A DNA stretch of 64,000 nucleotides from Nitrospirota bacterium (GTDB taxonomy: Bacteria > Nitrospirota > Nitrospiria > SBBL01 > JAADHI01): contig JAJDBV010000024.1 in NCBI GenBank assembly GCA_029261165.1, positions 1 through 64,000 on the forward strand, written 5' to 3'. The position numbers were made by a program, and so were the translations under genes. Shown piece after piece: positions 1 through 9,139 of the stretch (position 1 is the stretch's first letter; the number at the start of each line of letters is the position of its first letter). The notes under the pieces were generated by a model. The model saw only the letters and a program-made list of their open reading frames with translations. It did no database searches and had not been told where the DNA came from.

Positions 1-1
1 C

Positions 2-937
2 TTTTTCATCTTCATCATTTTTTCGGGCTTGGTCTTTGCTTTTGCCGGGGCGCCCTTCTACAAAGAACCGGTGAAACTGAATTACCTGGAAAGAGTGGGC
101 CTGATAGAGGCGACGGAGGTTCACCTAAGCGCTAAGATCTCGGAGCGGATTATCGATTTGCCGGTAGGTGAAGGTGACCGTGTTGAGGCAGATGCACTGG
201 TTGTCCGTCTGGATGACGAGGAAATGAAGGCAGAGGTATCTCAAGCAGAGGCAAATGTTCGGCGGGGAGAGGCTGAGTTATTAAACGTAGAAGCAAAAAT
301 TGCGAGAGAGAAGGTTGCACTCAAGGAAGCAAAGCGGAACCTGGAACGCTTTTCCAGGCTTCGGAAAGAAGCGTTGGTTTCAATTTCTGAGCTTGACCGG
401 GCGCAAACCTTGGTTGATCTTGGCAACGCAGAGCTTAATGCTGAAAAAGCTGCGCTTCATTCGGCCAAGGCAGACTTAATGGAGCGGCAGGCTCATCTTC
501 GTCTGGTTCAGGTGAGGGTAAAGGAAGGGATGATTACCACGCCGATTTCCGGTGTTGTGACACTGAAGGCCTTTGAGGTCGGTGAAATGGTCTCACCGGG
601 CGTGACTATTTTGGCAATTATCGATCCGAGGTCGATATGGGCGCGTGTCGATCTAGACGAAGGAGAGGTCGGGAAGATTCGCCTGGGAAGCCGAGCGGAA
701 ATCTCTGTTGTGTCCATGAAGGAGAGGTCCTTTGAAGGAAGGGTCACTGAGATCGGAGAGGCCGGTGGCTTCGCGACCCAACGGGATACCACACGCGGAA
801 AACAGGATATCAAAACCTTTCGCATCAAGATCCGGATCACTTCTCCGACCGGTTTATTGAAAGCGGGCATGACGGCAAAGGTCCGGATATTTTTGAAGGA
901 TGATGCGCTTGAAAGTCAGATGGATAGTACGCAATGA
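2..937 (+). CDS. HlyD/RND-type periplasmic adaptor (membrane fusion protein), 5' end outside window
   Basis: Periplasmic adaptor that would connect the inner-membrane ABC transporter encoded next to the TolC channel at 3092. The reading frame is open to the window edge and begins with a hydrophobic stretch (FFIFIIFSGLVFAFAGAPF), the tail of an N-terminal anchor, so the true start lies upstream; an in-frame TTG at 29 is not a credible start. Next comes a first half lipoyl-like motif (EATEVHLSAKI, LPVGEGDRVEADALVVRLD), a long charged coiled coil, then the returning half (ITTPISGVVTLKAFEVGEMV) and a beta-barrel part (IDPRSIWARVDLDEGEVGKI). The stop overlaps the next start as ATGA (934-937), indicating translational coupling. 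The adaptor family is clear; the transported substrate is not. Confidence 0.88.
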   Translation, partial: FFIFIIFSGLVFAFAGAPFYKEPVKLNYLERVGLIEATEVHLSAKISERIIDLPVGEGDRVEADALVVRLDDEEMKAEVSQAEANVRRGEAELLNVEAKIAREKVALKEAKRNLERFSRLRKEALVSISELDRAQTLVDLGNAELNAEKAALHSAKADLMERQAHLRLVQVRVKEGMITTPISGVVTLKAFEVGEMVSPGVTILAIIDPRSIWARVDLDEGEVGKIRLGSRAEISVVSMKERSFEGRVTEIGEAGGFATQRDTTRGKQDIKTFRIKIRITSPTGLLKAGMTAKVRIFLKDDALESQMDSTQ

Positions 938-1971
938 CAGACGCGATTGTCGTGAAGGAATTGGTCAAGCGCTATGGTTCGCTGTCTGCCGTCGATCATA
1001 TTAGTTTTGATGTGGCGTCGGGGGAGTGCTTTGGTTCGCTCGGTCCCAATGGTGCCGGAAAGACAACACTGATCCGTGTGTTGACGGGACTCATCCGTAA
1101 AACAGAAGGGGAGGCCTTTGTCTCCGGATATGATGTGACAAAGCAAGCAGATCATGTTCGCCGGGCGATCGGGGTGGTTTCTCAGGCCATGACGACTGAT
1201 CTTGACCTGAGCGGATGGGAAAACCTCGATATCTATGCAAGGTATTATGAGGTTCCTCTGAAGGCGAGAAAGGCTCGGATCGCACTACTCCTGGACCTGA
1301 TTGGATTGGCATCACGGGCGGGAGATCTGGTTGCGACTTATTCAGGAGGAATGCGGCGGAGGCTTGAAATTGCGAGGGGCTTGATTCACCGTCCCAAGAT
1401 TCTCTTTCTCGACGAACCTACCATTGGTCTCGACCCTCAGTCTCGCCGCGTCGTGTGGGAGTTACTGCAGCAGTTTCGCCGGGAGGAACAGTTGACGATC
1501 TTTCTGACGACACATTATATGGATGAAGCAGACCTCCTGTGCGACCGTATTGCAATTATTGACAATGGGAAGATCATTGCATTAGACACGCCTGAAAACC
1601 ATAAGAAGGAAATCCCCGGGAGTGATATTGTCGATGTGACTCTCGAACGGGACGATACGAATGAGGGGATCGAAACGATCATCGCGGAGATGGAAACCCT
1701 CCCTTTTGTGCATCAGGTTATCCGCCATTCAGGCGGACAAGAATCTGGACCCGACGTTCTTAACATATATTCTGATAATGGAGCACAAGCCATTCCGGTA
1801 TTAATGGAGCGCTTGCAGGCCCGGGGCATGAAGATCCTGGCAATGGGATTAAAACAACAGACGCTGGAAGACGTTTTTATCCACTACACTGGACGTTCGA
1901 TTCGTTCAGAAGGTGGAAAAAAGGTGAGTTATCTCATCGGTGCAGGTCTGCCGAGACGGTGGGGGAATTAA
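934..1971 (+). CDS. ABC transporter ATP-binding protein (ABC-2/DrrA type)
   Basis: ATPase subunit (345 aa) powering export by the permease encoded next. Walker A is GPNGAGKTT (about residues 34-42), the signature is YSGGMRRRLEIARGL, and Walker B with the catalytic Glu is ILFLDEPTIGLDP; the H-loop His is in FLTTHYMDEAD. After the nucleotide-binding domain comes a roughly 110-residue C-terminal extension typical of the DrrA/NatA-like multidrug branch. The gene overlaps the adaptor by 4 bp and the permease follows directly, so the proteins probably act as one complex. Substrate cannot be read from sequence; drugs, lipids or an organic solute are all possible. Confidence 0.93.
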   Translation: MTDAIVVKELVKRYGSLSAVDHISFDVASGECFGSLGPNGAGKTTLIRVLTGLIRKTEGEAFVSGYDVTKQADHVRRAIGVVSQAMTTDLDLSGWENLDIYARYYEVPLKARKARIALLLDLIGLASRAGDLVATYSGGMRRRLEIARGLIHRPKILFLDEPTIGLDPQSRRVVWELLQQFRREEQLTIFLTTHYMDEADLLCDRIAIIDNGKIIALDTPENHKKEIPGSDIVDVTLERDDTNEGIETIIAEMETLPFVHQVIRHSGGQESGPDVLNIYSDNGAQAIPVLMERLQARGMKILAMGLKQQTLEDVFIHYTGRSIRSEGGKKVSYLIGAGLPRRWGN

Positions 1972-1973
1972 AC

Positions 1974-3089
1974 ATGATGCGTGTGTGGGCATTCGTCGAG
2001 CGGGATTTGAGGAAATTCATCCGAAACCCCCTTGCCATGCTCTCGACGATCCTGCTTCCGATTGTGTATCTCCTGATTATTGGGAACGCGTTTCAGGGGA
2101 CACTCAAACATTTGCCCCTGGCCGTCGTCGATCAGGATCATGGCCCCTATGCGAAGCGAATGTCGGACCGTCTGCGTTCGATTGAGGCCGGGCCAAATAC
2201 GATTCGCGTCATTTTTGAGCATGATCCGGCGTTTGCTGAGGCCGAGGTTCGGTCTGGAAAGTTAAAAGGGGCCTTGATGATTCCACCTCATTTTTCAAGG
2301 GATATTCTTCGTGGGACAGGCCCGCAACTGGGCCTGCTTCTTGACAATACAGACGCGGTGGCGGCAAGCGCCCTGAATCAGGCCGTGTCGGGAGCGCTCG
2401 CTTTTCTGGAGGTCGACTCCGTGCCGATCCGTGCTGATTTAAAGGCGCCGCGTGTTCTTCCCCTCGAACTGTATCGTAGAATTGACTATGATGCCTCGAT
2501 CGTCCCGGGAGCCGTCATCATGTCCATCTTCATGGGTGCCATGATCACGGGAGCCTTCAATCTGGTGATGGACCGCTATCTGGGTGTTCATGAGTCCTAT
2601 CTCTCCACGCCTTTAACAAGGAGAGATATTGTTCTCGGCATCATGATTTCCGGCGTTCTGGTGACAACATTGGTGGGGCTCTTTGTTTTGGGTGCGGGAA
2701 TCTGGCTGACCGGCTTGCCGGTGGCCGGCGGCGCGACTTCTTTTCTCGCCGTCCTCCTGGTGATTGTCTTGACGGCCCTCGGTCTTTTGGGGATGATGTG
2801 CATTTTTCTGGCCCGTGTTGACCATCCAAGGATTGTTGGATTGTTCGGTGGCTTCTTGAATATTATTCTCTTCTTTCCAAGCGGTGCGGTCTACCCCATT
2901 GAGAGCTTTCCGCCGTGGCTCCGGTCGTTTACGCGATACAACCCGGAGACCTATGCCGTTCACGCATTAAAGTCAATTCTTTTCAAAGGGGCGCAATGGG
3001 ACGCCATTCAGGGCGATCTTATTTTTCTGGGTAGTTTCACGCTGATCATGTTTCTTTTATCAACCGGAATGTATAGAAGAACACTTTAA
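1974..3089 (+). CDS. ABC-2 type transporter permease
   Basis: Inner-membrane permease (371 aa) of the same exporter. It has one N-terminal membrane helix (NPLAMLSTILLPIVYLLIIG), a soluble periplasmic domain of about 150 residues, then five hydrophobic helices, with the typical ABC-2 sequence FFPSGAVYPIESFPPWLR between the last two. The start is taken as the ATG at 1974, which has GGGGGA 8 nt upstream and begins 2 nt after the ATPase stop; a GTG at 1959 in the same frame would add five residues and overlap the previous gene. The TolC gene begins 2 nt after this stop, so all four genes are one operon. Confidence 0.9.
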   Translation: MMRVWAFVERDLRKFIRNPLAMLSTILLPIVYLLIIGNAFQGTLKHLPLAVVDQDHGPYAKRMSDRLRSIEAGPNTIRVIFEHDPAFAEAEVRSGKLKGALMIPPHFSRDILRGTGPQLGLLLDNTDAVAASALNQAVSGALAFLEVDSVPIRADLKAPRVLPLELYRRIDYDASIVPGAVIMSIFMGAMITGAFNLVMDRYLGVHESYLSTPLTRRDIVLGIMISGVLVTTLVGLFVLGAGIWLTGLPVAGGATSFLAVLLVIVLTALGLLGMMCIFLARVDHPRIVGLFGGFLNIILFFPSGAVYPIESFPPWLRSFTRYNPETYAVHALKSILFKGAQWDAIQGDLIFLGSFTLIMFLLSTGMYRRTL

Positions 3090-3091
3090 GG

Positions 3092-4405
3092 ATGAAAACG
3101 ATGACTTATAAAAAGATACATCTTTTTATTGCGGTATTGGGTGTCATGACGACGCTGATATTGCCCCATGCTCCGGTGTCTGCCGAACGGATCGTCACAC
3201 TCGAAGCGGCGTATCGTTCGGCTTTGGGCCGGAGTGAAGTGCTTCGGATCGCACGGGAAGATCTGACCCAGGCCGAAGGGGAAAAGAAGCGTGCCTTGAG
3301 CGGACTCTTCCCCACCATAACGTCCGACTTAAGCTATACGCGCCGCGAGGAGGCCCTTTTCAACCAGGGGGTTCTTCAGAGACCTCAATCACAAGAGGAA
3401 GTTGATGTGACCCTCAAACAGCCCCTTTATTCCGGAGGACGGGCCACATCCGTCTTACGAAAAGCAATTTTAGGCATTCAAGGTGAGGTTTTTAATCTGG
3501 ACCAAGCAAAGGAGGATCTCCTTTTCGAAATTTCACTTGCCTATTACGAAGCATTAAAAGCCGAGAATAACGTCAGGATTGAAGAAGAAGAGGTCAAGCG
3601 ACTGGAAGCCCACCGACGAAACGCAGAGAAGCGGGTTGAGGTGGGAGAAGAGACGAAAACAGTCCTATTGCGTGCGAAGGCGGCCTTGTCAGGGGCCAAA
3701 GCAAAACTGATCCGCACAAAGAACACCCTCTCTGAAACCAAAGACCAGGTCGCGTTCCTGGCAAACATCGAGGGCGCTTTTGACTTGGCGATCCCTCCCT
3801 TGATTCCCTTTCCGGAACAGGTGGAAACAGATTGGATCAGGGTGGCGGAAGAAAACCGTCTCGACCTCAAGGGACGATCCCTTAATATCAAGCGGGCGCG
3901 TGAAGACATTCTCTTCGCCAAAGGTAGTTTTTATCCAACACTTTCACTTGAGGTGCACTATCGATTTCTCGACCAGGATCCATCAACTTTCTTCTCTATT
4001 GCAAACGATAGATGGGCCGTCACCAAGCTTTCATTTCCCATCTTTGAAGGGATGCTCCGAACAGCAGAGCTGGCGCAGGCAAAATCACGATTAAGACAAA
4101 GTCGACTCAGTAAAGAACGCCTGAAAGATGAGGTCGCCGTTGAGGTACGCCGGTCGGTGTTGAACCTGAGGACCCTGGCGGGAGAAATCGTTCACCGGAA
4201 GGACCAGCTCAGATTTGCAAGAGAGACTTTTGCCTTGGCTTCGCGACAGTTTGAGGTTGGATTAGGGACAAACATTGATGTCCTGGATGCCAATGCCACG
4301 CTCCTCGACGCGGAACGCCAGCTTTCCAACACAAGCTTCGATCGCGAGATTGCTATTTTACAATTGAAGAAGAGCAGCGGCCTTTTTTCTCCAGTGATTG
4401 ACTAG
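3092..4405 (+). CDS. TolC family outer membrane channel protein
   Basis: Outer-membrane exit duct (437 aa) for the tripartite pump encoded by the three genes before it. A signal peptide (about residues 1-31, ending in APVSAE) is followed by two similar halves of long amphipathic helices broken by short strands, the duplicated OEP fold of TolC proteins. Typical motifs are LSYTRREEALF, VTLKQPLYSGGRA, and in the second half LSLEVHYRFLDQDP and LSFPIFEGMLRTAEL, plus the conserved VGLGTNIDVLDANATLLDAERQL near the end. The start has AAGG just before ATG. No terminator hairpin is apparent after the stop. Confidence 0.93.
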   Translation: MKTMTYKKIHLFIAVLGVMTTLILPHAPVSAERIVTLEAAYRSALGRSEVLRIAREDLTQAEGEKKRALSGLFPTITSDLSYTRREEALFNQGVLQRPQSQEEVDVTLKQPLYSGGRATSVLRKAILGIQGEVFNLDQAKEDLLFEISLAYYEALKAENNVRIEEEEVKRLEAHRRNAEKRVEVGEETKTVLLRAKAALSGAKAKLIRTKNTLSETKDQVAFLANIEGAFDLAIPPLIPFPEQVETDWIRVAEENRLDLKGRSLNIKRAREDILFAKGSFYPTLSLEVHYRFLDQDPSTFFSIANDRWAVTKLSFPIFEGMLRTAELAQAKSRLRQSRLSKERLKDEVAVEVRRSVLNLRTLAGEIVHRKDQLRFARETFALASRQFEVGLGTNIDVLDANATLLDAERQLSNTSFDREIAILQLKKSSGLFSPVID

Positions 4406-4473
4406 TCGCATAGATATGGTTCTTGAAATTATGCGCTCTCCTTTGTATGATGATATGAATTGGGGAGGAGGAG

Positions 4474-5049
4474 ATGCGATATGCCTACCGCAGAGCTTCA
4501 GAAGAGGGGGAACTTCCCCGGATCTTGTTTTATTCGGTCCTCCTTCATTATGTCGTTTTCTACATCATGTTCGGAAATCCATTCTTGATCGAAAGACTTT
4601 CCGGAGATGGGTTATCGGGTGGGCGGTTTTTCGATGTCCAACTTCTCTCGCCGCCAGAGGAAGCACCGCCTGGTGCGCCGATGCCGCGCCCGGTATCTCC
4701 GGAGACTCTATTGCTCGGTGGCAATCTCGGAGATATGAGCGAGGAGGCCATTGCCAGGCTCTTTGAGGTTCCGATAGGCTTTCAAGATGGAAAGGTGGTG
4801 GGAGCGCCCCGCCGTCCGCTAACGATTGCTGACGCCGGTCTTGATGACGGCATCAGTGTCATTAAAACCTTGAACACGCCGTCTGAAGACGAAGCGATAA
4901 TCGTCCCCGAGAAAATCGTAGAGGATCTTCCCCCAAATGTGACCGGACCCGACGATTGCCTTTTGAAAGTTGTTGGTATGGTCTGCCCGAATGGCGATGC
5001 GGCATGCATCGCTTCCTACAAAGCATTCTGCGCCGGTCTGGCGCATTAA
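4474..5049 (+). CDS. Small single-helix protein with TonB-N-like anchor, function unknown
   Basis: I do not recognise this 191-residue protein as a whole. The start at 4474 has a strong SD (GGGGAGGAGG) a few bases upstream. A cytoplasmic N-terminal stretch (about 15 residues) precedes one membrane helix (RILFYSVLLHYVVFYIMFG), then FDVQLLSPPEEAPPGAPMPRP, a proline-rich run similar in layout to the start of TonB/energy-transducing proteins. The TonB C-terminal domain is absent; instead there is an acidic middle and a short C-terminal segment with four cysteines (DDCLLKVVGMVCPNGDAACI, then FCAGLAH). It lies 68 bp after tolC and may belong to the same operon. A coupling or scaffold role in the periplasm is only a guess. 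Confidence 0.7.
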   Translation: MRYAYRRASEEGELPRILFYSVLLHYVVFYIMFGNPFLIERLSGDGLSGGRFFDVQLLSPPEEAPPGAPMPRPVSPETLLLGGNLGDMSEEAIARLFEVPIGFQDGKVVGAPRRPLTIADAGLDDGISVIKTLNTPSEDEAIIVPEKIVEDLPPNVTGPDDCLLKVVGMVCPNGDAACIASYKAFCAGLAH

Positions 5050-5066
5050 GGCATCTTGCTAGGATA

Positions 5067-5897
5067 TTACTTCGTTCTTTCAGGTGTCATTTTTCGATGA
5101 AGATTCCATCGATGATTTCCATACTTTTCTTTGATGAGTCGATCAGTTGTCGCCATTTCCTTTCTTGTCAATTTCCCCTGGACAAGATGGATCGGCAAGG
5201 CCATCTCAAATCCGGTTTTCATTGCCTGTAAGAGCATATCTATGTCGGGTATTCTTTCAAGAAGTTCTGCCAGGGCAGTCTGTTTCTCGGAAATGAGCAG
5301 AGGGACACTCTCAGAAGAGGGGTGTGATTCAGGAAAACGCGATTCAAGAATAAGCGAGCCGTGTTGAAGAAAATGAGATCTCCAGCGCCGTTGGGCGCTT
5401 CCGATGAGCTTTTTCCCTTTGGCCGTAATTTCGTACTGGGAAGTCGATGCAAAACAGAGAGGTGCGTTCTCCCGTTTGCGTCGTTTCTCTTGAGAAGGTG
5501 TATGAATCTTCCCTTCCATTCCGATTTCCTGCAAGCCAGCCATAAGGCCGATCGCGATGGATTTAAAAGTTCCCTTGATTCCGTCAGAGAATAGCGGGTT
5601 TTTTGTGCTCGCAACAACGGAGTAGGTCATCTCCCGATCATGTAAAAGACCCCGCCCGCCCGTCATCCTCCGTACGACTGCGATATTTGAACGGTTCAAA
5701 TAGTCAAGCCAAGACGAGTTCAAGGTCTGAAAAGAGCCGATAGAAAAGGCCGGAACGGACCATTGGTAGAACCGCAATGTGGGAGGAACCTCCTTTTCTG
5801 AAAAGGCGATGGCAATCGCCTCATCAATCGCCATGTTTTGTGCGGGGGGGAGGGGAGGGTCGATGAGTAGACGCCAGTTGGTTACGGATGTTTTCAT
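5067..5897 (-). CDS. Lipoate/octanoate protein ligase or octanoyltransferase, LipM/LplA family
   Basis: BPL/LPL-fold enzyme (276 aa) that attaches octanoate or lipoate to E2/GcvH proteins in the cytoplasm. Seen: LRFYQWSVPAFSIGSFQ, RRMTGGRGLLHDREMTYSVV (acyl-adenylate/acyl-binding loop) and KKLIGSAQRRWRSHFLQHGSLIL with the conserved Lys. A cysteine at residue 148 in PLCFASTSQYE sits where LipM octanoyltransferases carry their catalytic Cys (about residue 150, CFxxxSxYE), which favours an acyl-ACP-dependent octanoyltransferase over an ATP-dependent ligase. The usual Ala after TGGR is Gly here. It is convergent with the gene at 4474 and divergent from aspS. Family sure; exact reaction moderately sure. 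Confidence 0.85.
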   Translation of the reverse strand: MKTSVTNWRLLIDPPLPPAQNMAIDEAIAIAFSEKEVPPTLRFYQWSVPAFSIGSFQTLNSSWLDYLNRSNIAVVRRMTGGRGLLHDREMTYSVVASTKNPLFSDGIKGTFKSIAIGLMAGLQEIGMEGKIHTPSQEKRRKRENAPLCFASTSQYEITAKGKKLIGSAQRRWRSHFLQHGSLILESRFPESHPSSESVPLLISEKQTALAELLERIPDIDMLLQAMKTGFEMALPIHLVQGKLTRKEMATTDRLIKEKYGNHRWNLHRKMTPERTK

Positions 5898-5915
5898 AAA
5901 GACTCAATATCATAT

Positions 5916-5943
5916 TTGATGGACAAATGTTGAGTATTATAAG
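5916..5943 (+). promoter_or_regulatory. Possible sigma-70 promoter upstream of aspS (distal)
   Basis: TTGATG (5916-5921), 16 nt, TATAAG (5938-5943) lies in the divergent gap between the lipM-like gene and aspS. It would give a leader of about 90 nt. A second candidate is closer to the gene (6002-6031). Pattern match only. Confidence 0.35.
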
Positions 5944-6001
5944 CGAAAGTATAGATGGATTAAATGGTTTATGCCTATTATGTACTTGCGCCCCAGCTCA
6001 A

Positions 6002-6031
6002 TTGACAACATTTCACCCACCGTGCTACTCT
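6002..6031 (+). promoter_or_regulatory. Candidate extended -10 promoter giving a near-leaderless aspS mRNA
   Basis: A consensus -35 TTGACA (6002-6007) is followed after 18 nt by TACTCT (6026-6031) with a TGC extended -10 just before it. Transcription would start near 6038, two bases before the aspS ATG at 6040. No SD is present in front of that ATG (CTCTCCGTCGCC), which agrees with leaderless initiation. Confidence 0.45.
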
Positions 6032-6039
6032 CCGTCGCC

Positions 6040-7803
6040 ATGAAACGAAGCCATTATTGCGGTCAATTGACTGCAAAACACGTTGATAATGAAGTTGTTC
6101 TGAACGGCTGGGTCCACCGCCGCCGGGATCATGGGGGATTGACTTTTATTGATCTTCGGGACCGCGAAGGGCTGGTCCAGGTGGTTTTTAACCCACAGAT
6201 CTCAGAGGCGATCCATGAGCAAGCCCACACGCTTCGCTCAGAATTTGTGATTGAGGTGAAAGGGAAGGTTGCCCTTCGGCCAGAGGGGACGGAGAACAGG
6301 GATCTTCCGACCGGTGAGGTCGAAATTCTTGCCGATGACCTTGTCATTCTTAATCCGGCCCTCACCCCTCCCTTCTTAATTGAAGATGACGGAGAGCCCT
6401 CTGAGGCACTCCGTCTGAAATACCGTTATCTTGATCTGCGCCGTCCCTCTGTCCAGCAAAATCTAATTCTGCGGCATCGCTTGTCGAAAACGATGCGGCG
6501 CTTTCTTGATGACCGGGACTTTCTGGAGATTGAAACCCCCTTTCTTACGAAAAGTACACCAGAGGGCGCAAGGGATTACCTTGTCCCAAGCCGTCTTAAT
6601 AGCGGCGAATTTTACGCCCTCCCACAATCGCCCCAATTGTTCAAACAGATCCTGATGGTATCTGGATTCGACAGATATTATCAGGTCGTCCGCTGTTTCC
6701 GGGACGAAGATCTACGGGCCGATCGGCAACCGGAATTTACCCAGATTGATATTGAGATGTCCTTTATCGAGCAGGAAGATATTCTTTCGATGATGGAAGA
6801 CTTCCTCAAGACAATTTTCTCAGAGGTGAAGGGTATTGCGCCTGAGACCCCCATCCCACGGCTGACTTATAAGGAAGCCATGGCACGCTTCGGTGTCGAC
6901 AAACCGGACCTTCGTTTTGGTCTGGAATTGAAAGACCTTTCAGACCTGGTCCTGAAGTCTGATTTCAAGGTCTTTCGTCAGGCGGTAGAAAAGAAGGGGA
7001 GTGTGAAGGGGATTAACGCCAAAGGCCTGGCCAAGCTTTCACGCAAAGAGATAGAAGAATTGACCCAAAAGGCGATTGAACTGGGTGCAAAAGGCCTTGC
7101 CTGGATGAAGGTGACCGAGGAAGGGCTGGAGGCCCCGATTGCCAAGTTCTTCAAGCCTGAGTTATTAAAGGAGATTAGGGAGTGTCTCGAAGGCGTCCCC
7201 GGTGACCTCCTTCTCTTTTGCGCCGACAAAGATGAAGTGGTCCATCAGGTTCTTGGATCACTCCGCCTGGTTCTGGGCAAACAGCTCAACCTGATCGATC
7301 CCTTAGTCTTTAAGCCGCTTTGGGTTACAGATTTCCCGTTGCTTGAATATAATGAGGACGAAAAGAGATACGTCGCCCGACATCATCCCTTTACTGCGCC
7401 GATGGATGAAGATCTTGAACTCCTTTCCTCCGACCCGCCACAAGTACGGGCGAAGGCCTACGACCTAGTTTTGAATGGTGTGGAGATCGGCGGCGGGAGT
7501 ATCCGTATTTATAAAAGGGATATACAAATGAAGATGTTCGACCTCCTCGGCATCCAAAAAGAAGAGGCCGAATCGAAGTTCGGTTTTTTACTGGAGGCAT
7601 TTCAGTACGGCGCGCCGCCACATGGTGGGATCGCCTTCGGCTTCGACCGGATCGCCGCGATCCTGGCCGGCGTCGATTCTATTCGGGAGGTCATCGCCTT
7701 CCCAAAGACCCAGAAGGGGATCTGCATGATGACAAACGCCCCCTCATCCGTCACACCCAAACAGCTCAAAGAACTCCACATCCGGAAAGAATCTATCCTT
7801 TAA
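6040..7803 (+). CDS. aspS: Aspartyl-tRNA synthetase
   Basis: Class II aminoacyl-tRNA synthetase charging tRNA-Asp, 587 aa. The N-terminal OB-fold anticodon domain begins [10 protein letters not shown] and [21 protein letters not shown], the classic AspRS opening, so the start is the ATG at 6040 rather than an upstream in-frame ATG at 5971. Motif 2 is [22 protein letters not shown]-like around residue 215; the bacterial GAD insertion occupies roughly residues 290-420; motif 3 is [16 protein letters not shown]. Bacterial-type length and layout are complete. Whether it is discriminating or also charges tRNA-Asn is not decided here; no gatCAB genes are in this window. Confidence 0.97.
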   Translation: MKRSHYCGQLTAKHVDNEVVLNGWVHRRRDHGGLTFIDLRDREGLVQVVFNPQISEAIHEQAHTLRSEFVIEVKGKVALRPEGTENRDLPTGEVEILADDLVILNPALTPPFLIEDDGEPSEALRLKYRYLDLRRPSVQQNLILRHRLSKTMRRFLDDRDFLEIETPFLTKSTPEGARDYLVPSRLNSGEFYALPQSPQLFKQILMVSGFDRYYQVVRCFRDEDLRADRQPEFTQIDIEMSFIEQEDILSMMEDFLKTIFSEVKGIAPETPIPRLTYKEAMARFGVDKPDLRFGLELKDLSDLVLKSDFKVFRQAVEKKGSVKGINAKGLAKLSRKEIEELTQKAIELGAKGLAWMKVTEEGLEAPIAKFFKPELLKEIRECLEGVPGDLLLFCADKDEVVHQVLGSLRLVLGKQLNLIDPLVFKPLWVTDFPLLEYNEDEKRYVARHHPFTAPMDEDLELLSSDPPQVRAKAYDLVLNGVEIGGGSIRIYKRDIQMKMFDLLGIQKEEAESKFGFLLEAFQYGAPPHGGIAFGFDRIAAILAGVDSIREVIAFPKTQKGICMMTNAPSSVTPKQLKELHIRKESIL

Positions 7804-7837
7804 GATTTTCTCTCCAGGGAAAAATGATTTAATCAAT

Positions 7838-7995
7838 GTAACTGTTCAGCATGCCTGGGTTTTGGCTTCGCGAGACCCATCCTTCAGGGCAAGGCACGAG
7901 GAGCGCAGAACCGTAACGTATGTGTCTATACGTGAGGATTCGAGCACCACAGCAACGCAGCCATTAAGGAAAAGGTGGGTATACTGAATAGTTAC
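7838..7995 (+). repeat. Dispersed inverted-repeat element, copy A (158 bp)
   Basis: First of three related elements (others at 11289 and 54558). Left end GTAACTGTTCAGCATGCC and the inverted right end GTAACTATTCAGTATACC match at most positions, differences being mainly transitions that could still pair as G-U in RNA. The interior holds the shared core TATACGTGAGGATTCGAG followed by ACCACAGCAACGC. TAATCAA occurs at 7830-7836 and again at 7996-8002, a possible 7-bp target duplication. The right end touches the stop codon of the sulfite-oxidase-like gene. It has no coding capacity, so it is either a MITE-like non-autonomous element or a REP-like structural repeat. Confidence 0.8.
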
Positions 7996-9017
7996 TAATC
8001 AACAAAGGTGATGACGGAGTGAAGCCCTGATGTCCCTGCGGGGAAGGCGCGGGCGATGAAGTCACTCTGAACGCGTCCGATGTGATCGACGGCACGGGAG
8101 GTGATTTGATAGGACCCGGCTTTCGGCCTTTTCCAGTTGTATTCCCAGAAGACCCAGGAATAAGGAGAGGGAGTCTTTTGCAATTTGGTCGGCACCCAGG
8201 TTTTTCCGCCGTCGAAAGTCAACTCGACGGTGCGGATGCCATTGTAACCCGAGCAGGCAAGGCCCCGAAGGGTGTAATCTCCGGTCACCGTATTATAGTC
8301 TCCGGGATCATCTATCCTTGAAGTGACTTTGATGGTCCCATCATCACTCCAACTCTTCTTTTGCCAATAGCCTTTGTAATCGTAATCAACCAACTCAATC
8401 TTGTAAAGCCACTTAACATTTTTAATGCCATAGATCCCGGGAACAACAGCGCGAAGCGGAAATCCGTGTTTCGTGGGCAGTTGTTTCCCATTCATCGCGT
8501 AGGCGAGGAAAACATCATAATTCAAAGCCCGATCAAGCGTGATGCTGTCGGAGTAGTCGTCGGTTCCGAACATCGCGACATCTACGACGGAAGAACGGGG
8601 CATGGTCTCTTCGATCAGCGATTTCAGGCTCACCCCGGTCCAAACCGCGTTGCTGATCTGCTCTCCGGCAGGCTCATTTTCAATGCACTGGAGGGTCACC
8701 ATTTTTTCCATGGATGGACGTTTGAGGATGTCATCATAGGTGAATCTCAAGGGTTTTCGGACTTTGCCTTTGATTTGTAAAGACCAGTTATCCACGTTGA
8801 TATTTTGAAAGCCCGCGTACTGAACAAGGTAAAAGTCTTCGTTAGAGGTGATAAAAGAAGGTTTTTTAGGAGGACGCGCAAGGAAACGCTTCATGAAAAA
8901 ATTGGCAGCCTCGGCCCTACCGGGTAAGAGTGCCGCCGTAATTCCTGCACCGGAATATCGAAGGAAGCGCCGTCGGCTTAAGGCGTCTGGGACGATGATG
9001 CCTGATTTTGTCTTCAT
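7995..9017 (-). CDS. Tat-exported sulfite oxidase-like molybdopterin oxidoreductase
   Basis: Periplasmic molybdenum enzyme (340 aa) of the sulfite oxidase/MsrP fold. The N-terminus holds a twin-arginine motif SRRRFLR (residues 14-20) followed by a hydrophobic h-region and an AEA cleavage site, so export is by Tat. The oxidoreductase domain shows VTLQCIENEPAGEQ with Cys111 as the expected Mo ligand, GFPLRAVVPGIYGIKNVKWL (molybdopterin binding) and WSDDGTIKVTSRID at the switch to the C-terminal Ig-like dimerisation domain, which includes RGLACSGYNGIRTVELTFDGG. It lacks a cytochrome domain, so an external electron acceptor is needed. Mo-cofactor genes moaC (9140) and moaA (16048) are close. Sulfite is the likely, not proven, substrate. 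Confidence 0.9.
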   Translation of the reverse strand: MKTKSGIIVPDALSRRRFLRYSGAGITAALLPGRAEAANFFMKRFLARPPKKPSFITSNEDFYLVQYAGFQNINVDNWSLQIKGKVRKPLRFTYDDILKRPSMEKMVTLQCIENEPAGEQISNAVWTGVSLKSLIEETMPRSSVVDVAMFGTDDYSDSITLDRALNYDVFLAYAMNGKQLPTKHGFPLRAVVPGIYGIKNVKWLYKIELVDYDYKGYWQKKSWSDDGTIKVTSRIDDPGDYNTVTGDYTLRGLACSGYNGIRTVELTFDGGKTWVPTKLQKTPSPYSWVFWEYNWKRPKAGSYQITSRAVDHIGRVQSDFIARAFPAGTSGLHSVITFVD

Positions 9018-9139
9018 ACTACGGTATTATAACGACCTTAAAAGAGCTTTGCAACCTGATATTAAATTGAGCAGGAACATAATTGACAGTCATTGATCCC
9101 TATGATAACCTCACTCCAATTTGACTGGGGGAGGGTAAT

